Positions 47,785 to 57,261 of a DNA stretch of 64,000 nt are shown piece after piece. Origin of the DNA: JAOBAU01 sp034667465 (GTDB taxonomy: Bacteria; Acidobacteriota; Thermoanaerobaculia; Gp7-AA8); NCBI GenBank assembly GCA_034667465.1, contig JAXDJV010000002.1:124001-188000 (forward strand). Reading direction: 5' to 3'. Both the position numbers and the translations under genes were made by a program. The first letter of the stretch is position 1. Every line of letters begins with the position of its first letter. The notes under the pieces are model-generated. The model was not told where the DNA came from, did no database searches, and was given only the letters and a program-made list of their open reading frames with translations.

Positions 47785-48437
47785 TTGAGTTCGAAGACGA
47801 CGGAGAGGTTCGCAGAGACCTCGCTCGTGCCGGCAAAGATCGACACGCCCGATTTCGTAATGGCCTGAACAAATCCCGAATCGATGTTCGCGATCGAAAT
47901 GACGGCGCCGAGTTTTCGTCCGGCGACGGCCGCGACCTTCTCGGCGCGCGCCCTGGCGTCGTTGAATGCTGCTGCAAAGGCGAGATCGCGCGCCGGAGCC
48001 GGATGCGTCGATTCGAACGTCACTCCTTCGACACGATTGGCTCCGGCGTCGATCGCAGCAGTAAGGAGATCAGTCGGATCGGTCGCACTGTCACGGCTTG
48101 CCGTAATCGTGGTTTTCACTCCGAACCGCGGCGGCGCGTCGGGTTTGTCTTCGCGCTCAGTCACGGTCGACACGCTGAAGTCGGCGGTCTGCAGATCCTC
48201 CGCGCGAATCCCTTTCGCTCGCAACGCATCACCAACCGAATGGCTGCGCGCGATTGCCTCCCGAAACGCCTTACCAACGTCAGGATCGACAACCCAGATC
48301 CCGACCGTGACCGATGCACGATCGGGCGGCAACTTCACGGTCGCCTCACCATTCATCGTCAGCGTATTCGGCGCCGGAGTCGTCTGCGCTGCTGCCGTCG
48401 CAGCGACGAACAGCAGCGCAAACATCACTCTCTTCAT
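47781..48437 (-). CDS. SIMPL-domain (DUF541) periplasmic protein
   Basis: A 218-aa protein with a signal peptide (MKRVMFALLFVAATAAAQ). The SIMPL/DUF541 pattern is clear: LTMNGEATVKLPPDRASVTVGIW, ALRAKGIRAEDLQTADFSVS, AAFNDARARAEKVAAVAGRKLG. Related proteins affect oxidative-stress resistance or signalling, mechanism unclear. It overlaps the S46 peptidase stop by four bases (ATGA), so it is co-translated with that gene. Confidence 0.9.
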   Translation of the reverse strand: MKRVMFALLFVAATAAAQTTPAPNTLTMNGEATVKLPPDRASVTVGIWVVDPDVGKAFREAIARSHSVGDALRAKGIRAEDLQTADFSVSTVTEREDKPDAPPRFGVKTTITASRDSATDPTDLLTAAIDAGANRVEGVTFESTHPAPARDLAFAAAFNDARARAEKVAAVAGRKLGAVISIANIDSGFVQAITKSGVSIFAGTSEVSANLSVVFELK

Positions 48438-50485
48438 TTCGTCAGCTCGTCCACGAGCGGAGTCGCCGCGTACACCTTCTTCAGCGCTTCCATGATTCCG
48501 CGCGCGTGCACCGAGACGCCACGTCCCTGGCGATCGTCGAACTGGTAATCCCACGAGAGCGACTGCAGGTTGCCGTCGAACACGATGCCGACGAATTCGC
48601 CGGCGCGGTTCACGACCGGGCTGCCGGAGTTGCCGCCGATGATGTCGACGGTGCTGACGAAGTTGAACGGCGTCTTCATGTCGACGGCCGTCTTCTTCGC
48701 GAGCCAGCTTTTCGGCAGATCGAACGGCGTCTTGTTGTCGTGCTGCGCGGCGCGCTCGAACGCACCGGCGTATTCGGTCGCCCACGGAATCTGCTTCCCG
48801 TTCTCTTCGTAGCCTTTCACCGTTCCGTACGACAGGCGCAGCGTGAAGGTCGCATCGGGAAAGCTCTCGCCGCCGGAGACCGCGAAGCCGGCTTTGGCGA
48901 TCTTCGCGTATGCCTGGCGCAGCGGCTCATCGATCTGCTGCTCGTACAGCGCACGAATCTCGCGCGTTCGCGGATCGACCTGACGCGCGAAACGGATCAT
49001 CGGATCGTTCGACGCATCGACGGCCGCTTTGCCACCTTCAACGAGCTGCCGGCGGAACTTCGCATCGCCGACTTTCGTGCCGTGCACGAGCTCCCCGGCG
49101 AGCGACTGCGGCGACTGGTTTCCGAGCACCTGGCGAACGAGCGGATTGTCGGCACCGACCACTTCGACCCAGTGCGCGAGCGCGTCGGTGAGCTTCACGG
49201 TTTCGAGATCTTCGTACGCCGGCGCGTCGGCAAAGAGCGCCTGCTTCACCGACTCGAGGTTCGAGTCGCGGAACTCGCGAAGACGCTCCCCGCTCGGCTT
49301 CTGCAACTCGTCGGTGAGGCGGACGATGTCGCGTGCGTTCGCGAAGAGCGCGCTGTTGAAGCTCGTCACCGAACGCTCGCGAAGAATCGGGCGATAGAGA
49401 TCGAGCGCTTTCTGAACGCCCGACCAGGCGTCGGCATAGGCCGCGGCGAGCTTCGGATCGTTGGCGATGGCGTCGCGCAGTTTCTGTTCCGCGGCGCGTT
49501 TCGTAGCGACGATCTGCGGATCCTGCAGGCCGGCCAGCATGCCGCCGTAGGCCTTGCGCGAATTCTCCCAGCTGCGCAGCTCTTCGTTCGCGCGGCGCGC
49601 GTTCTCGGCGCTCCGCTCCGCGTAGTTGCTGTAGAGCACTTCGCGGCGGCGCAGCAGTTCGAGCGTGTACGAGAAGGCGAGGTCGCGGAAGAACTCGAGG
49701 TGCGTGATCGTGTTGAGGCGATGCGTGCCGCCCGGATGTCCGGAGACGAAGACGAGCTCTCCGTCCTTCGCTCCCTCGGCGCTCCACTTCAGATAGTTCT
49801 CGATCTTTGCCGGCTTGTCGTTCTCGTACGCGCGGAAGAACGCGACGTCGAGGTCGTAGCGCGGATATTCGAAGTTGTCGGGATCGCCGCCGAACGACGC
49901 GATGGCGACTTCCGGCGCGAAGACGAGCCGGACGTCGGTGTATTTCTTATAACGATAGAGGTGGTATTCGCCGCCCTGGTAAAGCGTGACGACGTCGCTG
50001 CGCAGGCCGGTGCTCTTTGTCGATTCCTGCTCGATCGCGGCCATGACGGAGCGGCGAGCGCGCTGCGCATCGGCGGCGCTCATCTCCGGCGTGACTGCGC
50101 CGTTCACGCGCGCCGTCACGTCTTCGATCGACATCAGCACGTTCAGCTCGAGGTCGACGCACTTCACTTCATCCGCGCGCGTCTTCGCGTAGTAGCCGTC
50201 GCGGATGTAGTCCTTCTTCTCCGTCGAGATCTTCTGCAGGCAGTCGAGTCCGACGTGATGATTGGTCAGCGCCAGTCCGTCTTTCGACAGGAACGAGCCG
50301 GAGCCGCCGCTGTTGAAACGGATCGACGATTTCTGCAGATGATCGAGCCACGCCTGGGTCGGCTCGAAGTTGTACTTCTGTTTGAGCGCCTGGCGCGGCG
50401 GGCGGTTGAACAGCCACATCCCTTCGTCGGCGAGCAGCGGGAACGCGATGAGTGCTGCGAGAAGCAGCAGGATGAACTTGCGCAT
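48434..50485 (-). CDS. S46-family dipeptidyl-peptidase, DPP7-like
   Basis: A 683-aa secreted serine exopeptidase (signal MRKFILLLLAALIAFPLLA). Mature start is DEGMWLFN, typical of the family. The catalytic His is in LALTNHHVG and the nucleophile Ser in GGNSGSPVVNRAGEF. Eighteen residues after that Ser the specificity position is Gly (VFDGN), as in DPP7 (hydrophobic P1), not Arg as in DPP11 (acidic P1). It releases dipeptides from oligopeptides in the periplasm or outside. Typical of asaccharolytic bacteria. Confidence 0.93.
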   Translation of the reverse strand: MRKFILLLLAALIAFPLLADEGMWLFNRPPRQALKQKYNFEPTQAWLDHLQKSSIRFNSGGSGSFLSKDGLALTNHHVGLDCLQKISTEKKDYIRDGYYAKTRADEVKCVDLELNVLMSIEDVTARVNGAVTPEMSAADAQRARRSVMAAIEQESTKSTGLRSDVVTLYQGGEYHLYRYKKYTDVRLVFAPEVAIASFGGDPDNFEYPRYDLDVAFFRAYENDKPAKIENYLKWSAEGAKDGELVFVSGHPGGTHRLNTITHLEFFRDLAFSYTLELLRRREVLYSNYAERSAENARRANEELRSWENSRKAYGGMLAGLQDPQIVATKRAAEQKLRDAIANDPKLAAAYADAWSGVQKALDLYRPILRERSVTSFNSALFANARDIVRLTDELQKPSGERLREFRDSNLESVKQALFADAPAYEDLETVKLTDALAHWVEVVGADNPLVRQVLGNQSPQSLAGELVHGTKVGDAKFRRQLVEGGKAAVDASNDPMIRFARQVDPRTREIRALYEQQIDEPLRQAYAKIAKAGFAVSGGESFPDATFTLRLSYGTVKGYEENGKQIPWATEYAGAFERAAQHDNKTPFDLPKSWLAKKTAVDMKTPFNFVSTVDIIGGNSGSPVVNRAGEFVGIVFDGNLQSLSWDYQFDDRQGRGVSVHARGIMEALKKVYAATPLVDELTK

Positions 50486-50531
50486 GGGATACGCCTCCTT
50501 CAGTTGCGGAGGCGCATTGTACGGCGGGCGC

Positions 50532-53210
50532 CTATCGCGCGGCGGGAACGCGCCAATTCGTAACAAGTGTCAGCGGCAGCGCGTCGCCTTCGCCGCCGTT
50601 GATGGCGACCGTTCCATTGCGGCTGATGTCGTACGGCGCGGTCGCGTAGGCATTGAGATCGATCCGGAAGAGCTTGCGCTGCGCGCCGATGACGAACGCA
50701 TCCGACGAACCGTCGACGTCGACTTCCGCAAGCTCGTGATTGAGCGTCACGAAGCGGAGTTTCTTTCCGTCAGCCGACCAGCGCGGCAGCCGTCCGCCGC
50801 CGTTCGACACCTGCCACTGTCCTTCGCGCAGCGGATACGGAATCACGTAGACCTCTTCGTGATCGCTCTCGATGCCGGTGAATGCGATCCACTTTCCGTC
50901 GGGCGAGAGATACGGCCCGTACGCCGTCATCCGCGCGACGAGCGGCACCGGTTTGCGATTCGCGCCGGAGAGATCGACGGCGACGATTGTGCTCGATGCG
51001 GTGCTCGTTCCGTACGACGCGAAGATCGTCTTCGCATCCTTTGTCAGCGAACAGACGATGAAGTCGGCGGTGGTGTCGGTGGCCAGCACTTCGCGCGGCG
51101 TTCCGCCTCGAACGGCTTTGCGACAGATGTTGCCGAAGCCGGGACCGAGTCCCTGTCCCGCCGTGTAATAGATGTACGCGCCGTCGGCGGACCAGACCGG
51201 ACTGGCGACGCGATCGGAATCGAACGTCAGCCGCGTGCGCGTCGCCTTTGCGACGTCGATGATCCAGATGTTGGCCTGCGGATCGCCGACCGTCATCGCC
51301 AGCCGCTCGCCATCCGGCGCGAACGCGATGTCGAAGTACTTGCCGCGCTCCGGCAGCGCGCCGATCGGTTTGCCGTTGACGTCGGCGAAGGAGATGCGGC
51401 TGCCGCTCGGATCGCCGCCTTCCTGATAGGCGAGCACTCCGTTGCTCGACGCGTCGAAGACACCGCGCCAGATCGAAACGTCGTAGCGGACGCGCGGCAC
51501 GACGGTCGTTGCGCGGCCGCTCAGCTCGAGCTTGTCTTTGTCGAACGGCTGCGCGAGTAGCGCGCCGTCGCGCACGAAAAGCAAACGTCCATCGACGTAC
51601 GCGACGTTGCTCGCGCAGGCGAAGAGACGCTTGTTCGTGACGCCATCGGTCGACAGCGCGCAGATCGACATGTCGGGTGACGCCGGCGCGAAGTGACTGG
51701 CGGCGAGATAGAGAATCCATTTGCCGCCGGGCAGTGCGATCGGCCAGCGATGCGTCGTGATCTGTTTCCCGTCCGGCTTCGTGAGCCGCGCCGGCGTTCC
51801 GCCGCCGGCGCTGACGCGAAAGAGTCCTTCGCGCGTGACCGGCTCGTAGACGATCGTACCGTCGTCGAGCCAGACGCCGCCGCGCGCGTCGGCCGCGGGC
51901 GCGATCGTCGTCGCGACGCCGCCGCCGACGTCGATCGTCTTCAGCTTTGCATCGGCGAAGAAGCCGAGGCTGCGGCCGTCGGGCGACCAGAACGGAGCCA
52001 TTGCGCCGGCCGTTCCTTCGATTTTTTTCGCGTCGGCAGAACCGAGCGGACGAAGCCAGATGCCGCGCGACGCGTCTTCGCCGACTGCCACGAATGCGAG
52101 CGTTCGTCCGTCGGGCGAGATCGATGGTCCGCCGCCGTTGTCACCGGTGAAGAGATAGCGTCCGTTCGCCGGCGCGATGACGGATGAGACGACCGGCTCG
52201 CCGCTCGAGGCGTTGCGCCGCGCCATCATCGCGACGATGACGATCAGCGCGATCGCCAGCAGTGCCGCGGCGCTCCATGCGATCGTTTCGCGCGCCGAAC
52301 GGCGGCGCGCCAGCGGGAGCACTCCCGACGATGGCGTCGAGCGCTCGTCGCGAATCCAGCGAAGCTGCAGCATCAGATCGTGCGCGGTCTGAAAGCGTTC
52401 GTCGGGATTCTTCGCCAGACAAGTGGCCACGACGCGTTCGAGTGACAGCGGCGTGAGCGGCTGGATCGACGTGATCGGCGGCGGATCGTGCTCGAGGATC
52501 TGCGCGATCGTGCTGGCGCGACTCTTCCCTTCGAATGCGCGGCGTCCCGTCGCCATCTCGTAGAGCACCGCGCCGAACGTGAAGATGTCGCTGCGCGTGT
52601 CCGCTTCTCCGAGCTCCAGTTGTTCGGGCGCCATGTACTGGAACGTGCCGACGATCGTTCCCTCTTCGGTGAGCGGACGCGAGACCGTCATCTGCAGCGT
52701 TTCGCTCGTGCCGCTGGCGAGCAGTGACGACATGAACGGTTTGGCCAGTCCGAAATCGAGCAGCTTCGCCCCCGATTTCGTCAGGATGATGTTGCTCGGT
52801 TTGAGGTCGCGATGGACGACGCCGCGGCGATGCGCTTTGTCGAGTGCGTCGGCGATCTCGCCGCCGTATCGAAGGATCTGTTCGAGCGGCAGCGCGCCGC
52901 GCTGAAGCCGTTCCGCGAGCGTTTCGCCTTCGATGAGCTCCATGACGAGGAAGTCGGTGCCGTCCTCTTGGTGACCGACGTCGTAGAGCGCGCAGATGTG
53001 CGGATGACTGAGACTCGAAATCACCCGCGCCTCGCGCTCGAAGCGCGCACGCACCTGCGGATTCGCGGAGAAGGCGGGCGGCAGAACTTTGATGGCGACG
53101 TCGCGGCCGAGGCGCGTGTCGTGCGCGCGATAGACCTCGCCCATACCGCCGGCGCCGATCGGCGTCGTGATCTCGTAGGGACCGAGGCGGGTACCCGGCG
53201 TTAATGTCAC
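50532..53210 (-). CDS. Ser/Thr protein kinase fused to TolB/WD40-type beta-propeller
   Basis: An 892-aa protein starting at GTG. The kinase domain spans about residues 12-270: GAGGMGEVYRAHD, VAIKVLP, HRDLKPSNI, DFGLAKP, MAPEQLELG. A membrane helix follows (ETIAWSAAALLAIALIVIVAMM, about 310-332). The outer half is a TolB/PD40-like propeller (ISPDGRTLAFVA, WSPDGRSLGFF, APDGERLAMTV, WSADGAYIYY, LSPDGKWIAF). This architecture is common in Acidobacteriota. Ligand and targets unknown. Confidence 0.93.
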   Translation of the reverse strand: MTLTPGTRLGPYEITTPIGAGGMGEVYRAHDTRLGRDVAIKVLPPAFSANPQVRARFEREARVISSLSHPHICALYDVGHQEDGTDFLVMELIEGETLAERLQRGALPLEQILRYGGEIADALDKAHRRGVVHRDLKPSNIILTKSGAKLLDFGLAKPFMSSLLASGTSETLQMTVSRPLTEEGTIVGTFQYMAPEQLELGEADTRSDIFTFGAVLYEMATGRRAFEGKSRASTIAQILEHDPPPITSIQPLTPLSLERVVATCLAKNPDERFQTAHDLMLQLRWIRDERSTPSSGVLPLARRRSARETIAWSAAALLAIALIVIVAMMARRNASSGEPVVSSVIAPANGRYLFTGDNGGGPSISPDGRTLAFVAVGEDASRGIWLRPLGSADAKKIEGTAGAMAPFWSPDGRSLGFFADAKLKTIDVGGGVATTIAPAADARGGVWLDDGTIVYEPVTREGLFRVSAGGGTPARLTKPDGKQITTHRWPIALPGGKWILYLAASHFAPASPDMSICALSTDGVTNKRLFACASNVAYVDGRLLFVRDGALLAQPFDKDKLELSGRATTVVPRVRYDVSIWRGVFDASSNGVLAYQEGGDPSGSRISFADVNGKPIGALPERGKYFDIAFAPDGERLAMTVGDPQANIWIIDVAKATRTRLTFDSDRVASPVWSADGAYIYYTAGQGLGPGFGNICRKAVRGGTPREVLATDTTADFIVCSLTKDAKTIFASYGTSTASSTIVAVDLSGANRKPVPLVARMTAYGPYLSPDGKWIAFTGIESDHEEVYVIPYPLREGQWQVSNGGGRLPRWSADGKKLRFVTLNHELAEVDVDGSSDAFVIGAQRKLFRIDLNAYATAPYDISRNGTVAINGGEGDALPLTLVTNWRVPAAR

Positions 53211-53223
53211 GTGGCCGGGAAGT

Positions 53224-54099
53224 TTACGCGTCCCAGTTCGTGCCGTTCATCTGCGCGACGATTTTTGCGACTTCGATGTAGTCGGCGTTCTCGGGCAATT
53301 GATGCAGCGACGCCGAGAAAAGCTGCTGCGTCAGCGCGAGCATCGGCGTCGATGCGTGCAGCTGATGCGAGAGCGAGCTGGCGATGCGAATGTCTTTGTC
53401 GTGATGCGCGAGCTTGAAGACGAGCGGCCATTTGCCGTCGGCGAGTCGCATCGGCAGGAGGTTCTCGGATGCGTTCGAGCGTCCGCTGCCGGCGTTCGTT
53501 ACGGCCAGGGCGGTTTTGATGTCGATGCCGAGCTCTTTCGCGAGCAGCAGACATTCCGATGTGATCCAGACCGTCGCCCCCATGATCGAGTTGGTCAACA
53601 CCTTGATCGCATGACCGGCGCCGACGTCGCCGACGTGAATGATCGTCTTGCCGTTGATGCGCAGAATCTCTCGCGCCCGTTCGAAGTCTTCCGCGCTGCC
53701 GCCGATCATGATCGTGAGCGTGGCGTTCTCCGCTCCGACGACGGCGCCGGTGACCGGCGCATCGACGAACGCGACCTGTTTCTGCGCGAGGCGTTTCGCC
53801 GTTGCGCGGCTGACGTTCGGATCGCCGCTCGTCGCATCGATCCACAACGTCCCAGGCTGCAGATGCTCGATCACCTTATCGACCACTTCATCAACCTCGG
53901 TGCTGGTGGGAAGCATCGTGATGATGACCGGCGCGGTCGCGCACTCGGAAAGTTCGGAGGCGACGCGTGTGCCGTGCTCGCGCGCGTGCCGCTCCGCTTT
54001 TTCGGCGGTGCGATTCCACACGAGCACTTCATGTTCTTTGGCGAGGTGGCGCGCCATCGGGAAACCCATGGCGCCGAGACCGATGAATGCGATTTTCAT
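53224..54099 (-). CDS. Beta-hydroxyacid dehydrogenase (3-hydroxyisobutyrate dehydrogenase family)
   Basis: A 291-aa NAD(P)-dependent enzyme. It has the Rossmann start KIAFIGLGAMGFPMARHL, the substrate loop FVDAPVTGAVVGAENATLTIM and the catalytic Lys in HAIKVLTNSIMG. The substrate could be 3-hydroxyisobutyrate, glyoxylate/tartronate semialdehyde or succinic semialdehyde. It ends 13 bp before the kinase gene on the same strand. Confidence 0.93.
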   Translation of the reverse strand: MKIAFIGLGAMGFPMARHLAKEHEVLVWNRTAEKAERHAREHGTRVASELSECATAPVIITMLPTSTEVDEVVDKVIEHLQPGTLWIDATSGDPNVSRATAKRLAQKQVAFVDAPVTGAVVGAENATLTIMIGGSAEDFERAREILRINGKTIIHVGDVGAGHAIKVLTNSIMGATVWITSECLLLAKELGIDIKTALAVTNAGSGRSNASENLLPMRLADGKWPLVFKLAHHDKDIRIASSLSHQLHASTPMLALTQQLFSASLHQLPENADYIEVAKIVAQMNGTNWDA

Positions 54100-54301
54100 C
54101 GGCGCATCATGCAGCAGGTTGAGAAGACGGTCGAGACCCTCCGGCTCGCATTGCAGAGAGAGAGAGAGAGAGGTAGCTTCAGCAATTGGTCCACGGAGGC
54201 ACGCCCATTCGCCCGCACACCGTGGCTGGGTCCGAGGTGGGAGCGATGCAGGAGGATCTCGATCGTCTTCTCAAGGAACAAAAAACCAAATGGCGGAAAC
54301 G
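54100..54301. other. Short intergenic stretch without a supported gene
   Basis: About 200 bp between the dehydrogenase start and the ferredoxin terminator. It holds an (AG)9 tract and an inverted CCACGG/CCGTGG pair that could form a stem in the dehydrogenase leader. A plus-strand frame from 54246 encodes a Lys/Arg-rich stretch running through the terminator; I do not accept it as a gene. Confidence 0.5.
54155..54172. repeat. (AG)9 dinucleotide tract
   Basis: Nine consecutive AG units in the upstream region of the dehydrogenase gene, about 55 bp from its start. Could vary in length by slippage. Confidence 0.9.
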
Positions 54302-54325
54302 AAAAAAGGGGCATTACGCCCCTTT
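54302..54325 (-). terminator. Rho-independent terminator after ferredoxin gene
   Basis: AAAGGGGC-ATTAC-GCCCCTTT with a T-rich end on the minus strand, 69 bp past the ferredoxin stop. Confidence 0.8.
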
Positions 54326-54393
54326 GTCGCCGTCGCCGGCCCGTTGCTGTTCGGCGATTCTACATCAGACGACGAGTCGATTTGTGATGCCGA

Positions 54394-54654
54394 TCACTTC
54401 TTGTACCAGTCCGCATTGATTTGCGTGAAATGCGCCCACTTGGCCGGCACGAGGTCGGCGGGGAAGATCGCCTGCACCGGACAGGCCGGCTCGCACGCTC
54501 CGCAATCGATGCAAACTTCGGGGTCGATGTAGAGCATCGTGTCTTCGGCGAACCCGTCTTCATCCTTGCGCGGGTGAATGCAGTCGACCGGACAAACGTC
54601 AACGCACGCGGTGTCCTTGGTTCCGATGCACGGCTCAGCAATCACATACGCCAT
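54394..54654 (-). CDS. 7Fe/8Fe ferredoxin (FdxA-like)
   Basis: An 86-aa ferredoxin. The N-terminal cluster cysteines are spaced as CIGTKDTACVDVCPVDC, the C-x7-C-x3-C pattern for a [3Fe-4S] centre, and the second set is CIDCGACEPACP for [4Fe-4S]. The C-terminal tail WAHFTQINADWY is typical of long FdxA-type ferredoxins. No redox partner is adjacent, so its donor and acceptor are unknown. Confidence 0.93.
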   Translation of the reverse strand: MAYVIAEPCIGTKDTACVDVCPVDCIHPRKDEDGFAEDTMLYIDPEVCIDCGACEPACPVQAIFPADLVPAKWAHFTQINADWYKK

Positions 54655-54729
54655 GGGGTTCGCTCCCTCCGCGCGGCATTCTAGCTGAAGAGAGTGACAC
54701 GTTACTGCGGCTGCATCACGGCGGCTGCA

Positions 54730-55731
54730 TCATTGCGGCTGCGTGGCGCGAAGACGAGCCGTGGCGATGAAGTTGCCGTTCACTTTCTGCCGGTACTCGT
54801 CCGTGCGGCGCGAGACTCTCTGCAGATAGTTGATCGTCTCCGGGAACGGCGGCACGCCACCGAAACGCTCGACGTTGCCTTCGCCGGCGTTGTACGCCGC
54901 GAGTGCGATCCGCTGATCGCCGAAACGATTGATCAGGTAATGGAGGTACTTCGTTCCGGCGGCGACGTTCTTCTCGGGATTGAACAGATCGTTCGTCCCC
55001 ATCAGACGTCCGGTCTCCGGGACGATCTGCATCAGTCCCTGCGCGTTTCTGTCCGACACGAGTCGCGGACGAAAATCGGATTCCGCTTCGACGACCGCGG
55101 CGACGAGCTCCGGCGGCAGGCCGTAACGGCGTGCTTCGCGATAAATCAGCGTGCCGTACGGAACGTGCGCGCGGAAGAACTCTTCCTTCGCGGCGTCGAT
55201 GGTGAAGGTGCGCTGCGCATCGCGCGGCACGAGAAATTCGGCGCGTACTTTCGCGGTGGTGAAGATCGGCAGCGACTGCGTCGGCGCCGCCTGACGCGTC
55301 GTCATCCTCGACGCGCGCGACATGATTTCGGGAATGGTCAACTTGTTGATCGACATCGCTTCGATCGACGGGAAACCGAGCAGACCGAAAGCGAGCGGCA
55401 CTCCGAAGAGCAGCGCCATGCCGCCGCTGCCGATGTGTGTCGCGCCGCGGCGAACGAGGCGCAGCGAGCGACGCCACAATGTTCGTTCGCGGCGCGCGTG
55501 TTCCTGACAATCGCAGATGAGACGGTAGTCCCAGCGTGCCGCGCCGCGTGCTGCCGTGTGCTGCGAAATCGCCATACCGGAAACGCCAAAGGGCAAAAGA
55601 CGGACCACTTTTCCGCGCGTCGCGAGCAAGTCGCTGATCGCACGGGAGATCGCGTCCGCGTCGAAAGGACGTGGAAACGGGATTGCGCAGGGCGCAATGG
55701 CCGAGCCCGGAACGGCTAAACTAAGATTCAT
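54730..55731 (-). CDS. Lytic transglycosylase (SLT domain)
   Basis: A protein of about 333 aa. The C-terminal SLT domain (residues about 190-320) has the catalytic Glu in VAAVVEAESDFRP, then SDRNAQGLMQIVPETGRLMG and IALAAYNAGEGNVERFGGVPPFPET. A membrane helix precedes it (GGMALLFGVPLAFGLLGF). It cleaves peptidoglycan. The start is uncertain: ATG 55731 would overlap the start of the divergent sulfite-oxidase gene by two bases, and the first 70 residues are not family-conserved. Confidence 0.85.
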   Translation of the reverse strand: MNLSLAVPGSAIAPCAIPFPRPFDADAISRAISDLLATRGKVVRLLPFGVSGMAISQHTAARGAARWDYRLICDCQEHARRERTLWRRSLRLVRRGATHIGSGGMALLFGVPLAFGLLGFPSIEAMSINKLTIPEIMSRASRMTTRQAAPTQSLPIFTTAKVRAEFLVPRDAQRTFTIDAAKEEFFRAHVPYGTLIYREARRYGLPPELVAAVVEAESDFRPRLVSDRNAQGLMQIVPETGRLMGTNDLFNPEKNVAAGTKYLHYLINRFGDQRIALAAYNAGEGNVERFGGVPPFPETINYLQRVSRRTDEYRQKVNGNFIATARLRATQPQ

Positions 55732-56869
55732 GCGTATCAATCGCAGAAGGTTCCTCTCTATCTCCGCTGCCGCCCCATTCGCGTCGTCGGCAGTCATTGC
55801 CGCAACGCGTCCGCGAAACGACACTCCATCAGCGCACATGCTGCAGATGAACGGCTATGCCGTGAATGCCGAGACGCCGCTGGAGTTGCTGACTGACTAC
55901 CTCACGCCCAACGAACTGTTCTTCGTCCGAAGCCACTGGATCCCGCGTACTAACCGATCCGGATGGCAACTGACGGTCGATGGCGAAGTCAAAACGCCTG
56001 TCAGCCTCAGTCTCGCAGATTTGCGAAAACTGCCCGTGACCGTGGTCACGTGTGTCCTGCAATGTGCAGGCAACGGTCGCGCACTCTACACGCCGGTGCT
56101 GCCCGGTGTCCAGTGGCGGTACGGAGCGGCCGGTAATGCGGAGTGGCGCGGAGTGCGCGTCAGCGAGGTGCTGAAGCTCGCCGGCGTGAAGGAGTCGGCG
56201 AAGCATCTGCACCTGTTCGGCAGCGACGATCCGCCGCGCAAAGTGCCGCCGTTTCATCGCTCCGTCGAAATGACGAAGGCGATGGATGACGCGATCCTCG
56301 CGTACGAGATGAACGGCGTGAAGCTGTCGGCGGAACATGGCGCGCCGCTCCGGCTCGTCGTTCCCGGATGGGCCGGCGATCACTGGATGAAGTGGCTCGT
56401 CCGCCTCAGTCCGCAGCCGGAATCGCAGCGCGGTTTCTACATGGAGACGGCGTATCGCTATCCGCTGCAGCCGGGCGCGCCCGGCGTCGCGTTCAAGCCG
56501 GAGGAGATGACGCCGGTGACGGAGCTCTCGGTGAAGTCGAACATCACCACGGCGCCGAAGAAAGCGAAGGCCGGCAGCGCGCACGACATCCGCGGCTTCG
56601 CATTTTCCGGCGCGCCCGACATCGCGAAAGTCGAAGTGAGCGACGACGACGGCGCGACGTGGAACGAAGCGCAACTCGATGCGCGTCACTCGCCGTACGC
56701 GTGGCGGCTCTGGTCGTATCGCTGGACACCGCGCGCCGCCGGCGCCGCGCGCGTCATCGCGCGTGCGACCGATTCGCGCGGCGTCGTGCAGCCGCGCGAG
56801 GCGACGTGGAACCAGAGCGGATATCTCTACAACGGGTGGCATGTGGTCGACGTGGAGGTGACGGCATGA
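55730..56869 (+). CDS. Sulfite-oxidase-family molybdenum enzyme (SorA-like)
   Basis: A 379-aa Tat-exported enzyme (NRRRFLSISAAAPFASSAV). The oxidoreductase Mo domain shows FFVRSHWIPRTNRSGW, VDGEVKTPVSLSLADL and the Mo-ligand Cys in VVTCVLQCAGNGR, then GVRVSEVLKLAGV and GDHWMKWLVRLS. A Mo-co dimerisation domain follows (DIRGFAFSGAPDIAKVEVSDDDGATW). The next gene is a small cytochrome c whose ATG overlaps this stop, the SorAB arrangement, so sulfite oxidation with electrons to cytochrome c is likely. Confidence 0.9.
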   Translation: MRINRRRFLSISAAAPFASSAVIAATRPRNDTPSAHMLQMNGYAVNAETPLELLTDYLTPNELFFVRSHWIPRTNRSGWQLTVDGEVKTPVSLSLADLRKLPVTVVTCVLQCAGNGRALYTPVLPGVQWRYGAAGNAEWRGVRVSEVLKLAGVKESAKHLHLFGSDDPPRKVPPFHRSVEMTKAMDDAILAYEMNGVKLSAEHGAPLRLVVPGWAGDHWMKWLVRLSPQPESQRGFYMETAYRYPLQPGAPGVAFKPEEMTPVTELSVKSNITTAPKKAKAGSAHDIRGFAFSGAPDIAKVEVSDDDGATWNEAQLDARHSPYAWRLWSYRWTPRAAGAARVIARATDSRGVVQPREATWNQSGYLYNGWHVVDVEVTA

Positions 56870-57219
56870 AACGCGTCCTGGTTCTCGCCTGCGCGGCGAT
56901 GCTGCTCGTCGCCGCCGCCGCGAAAAAAGCGCCGCGCTTCGATCCGTCGCTGCCGACTGTTGGTACGCGCTTCGGCACGTTGCCGTCGGGGAAAGGACGC
57001 GCGCAAACGGAAGCGGCCTGCTACGCCTGCCACTCCGCCGATCTGCTCATGCAGCAGCGGCTGACGGAGAAACAGTGGACGGCATCAATCGAGAAGATGA
57101 TCCGCTGGGGTGCGGAAGTGAAGGATGCCGACAAACCGGTCATCGTCGCGTATCTCGCGAAGAATTTCGGGCCGGAGAACAGGTTCGTGCCGCGGAAGAC
57201 GCGGCCGATCGGCTACTGA
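56866..57219 (+). CDS. Cytochrome c subunit paired with the sulfite oxidase (SorB-like)
   Basis: A 117-aa periplasmic monohaem cytochrome: signal peptide MKRVLVLACAAMLLVAAAA, haem site CYACH in EAACYACHSADLLMQQRL, and a likely axial Met in KMIRWG. The start overlaps the Mo-enzyme stop (ATGA). It should accept electrons from the sulfite oxidase and pass them to a terminal oxidase. Confidence 0.9.
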   Translation: MKRVLVLACAAMLLVAAAAKKAPRFDPSLPTVGTRFGTLPSGKGRAQTEAACYACHSADLLMQQRLTEKQWTASIEKMIRWGAEVKDADKPVIVAYLAKNFGPENRFVPRKTRPIGY

Positions 57220-57227
57220 AACGAAAA

Positions 57228-57254
57228 GGACCGCGAGCGAAACGCCCGCGGTCC
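57228..57254 (-). terminator. Terminator hairpin after the rhodanese gene
   Basis: GGACCGCG ... CGCGGTCC with an 11-base loop; on the minus strand it is followed by TTTTCGTTT. It lies eight bases past the TAA stop of the rhodanese only if the UGA is read through, which supports the longer reading frame. Confidence 0.7.
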
Positions 57255-57261
57255 CGGTTCG

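Noticed and set aside
54246..54419. Small Lys/Arg-rich plus-strand ORF near the ferredoxin
   Set aside because: It crosses the terminator hairpin and the ferredoxin 3' end, and its later part shows antisense-type composition.
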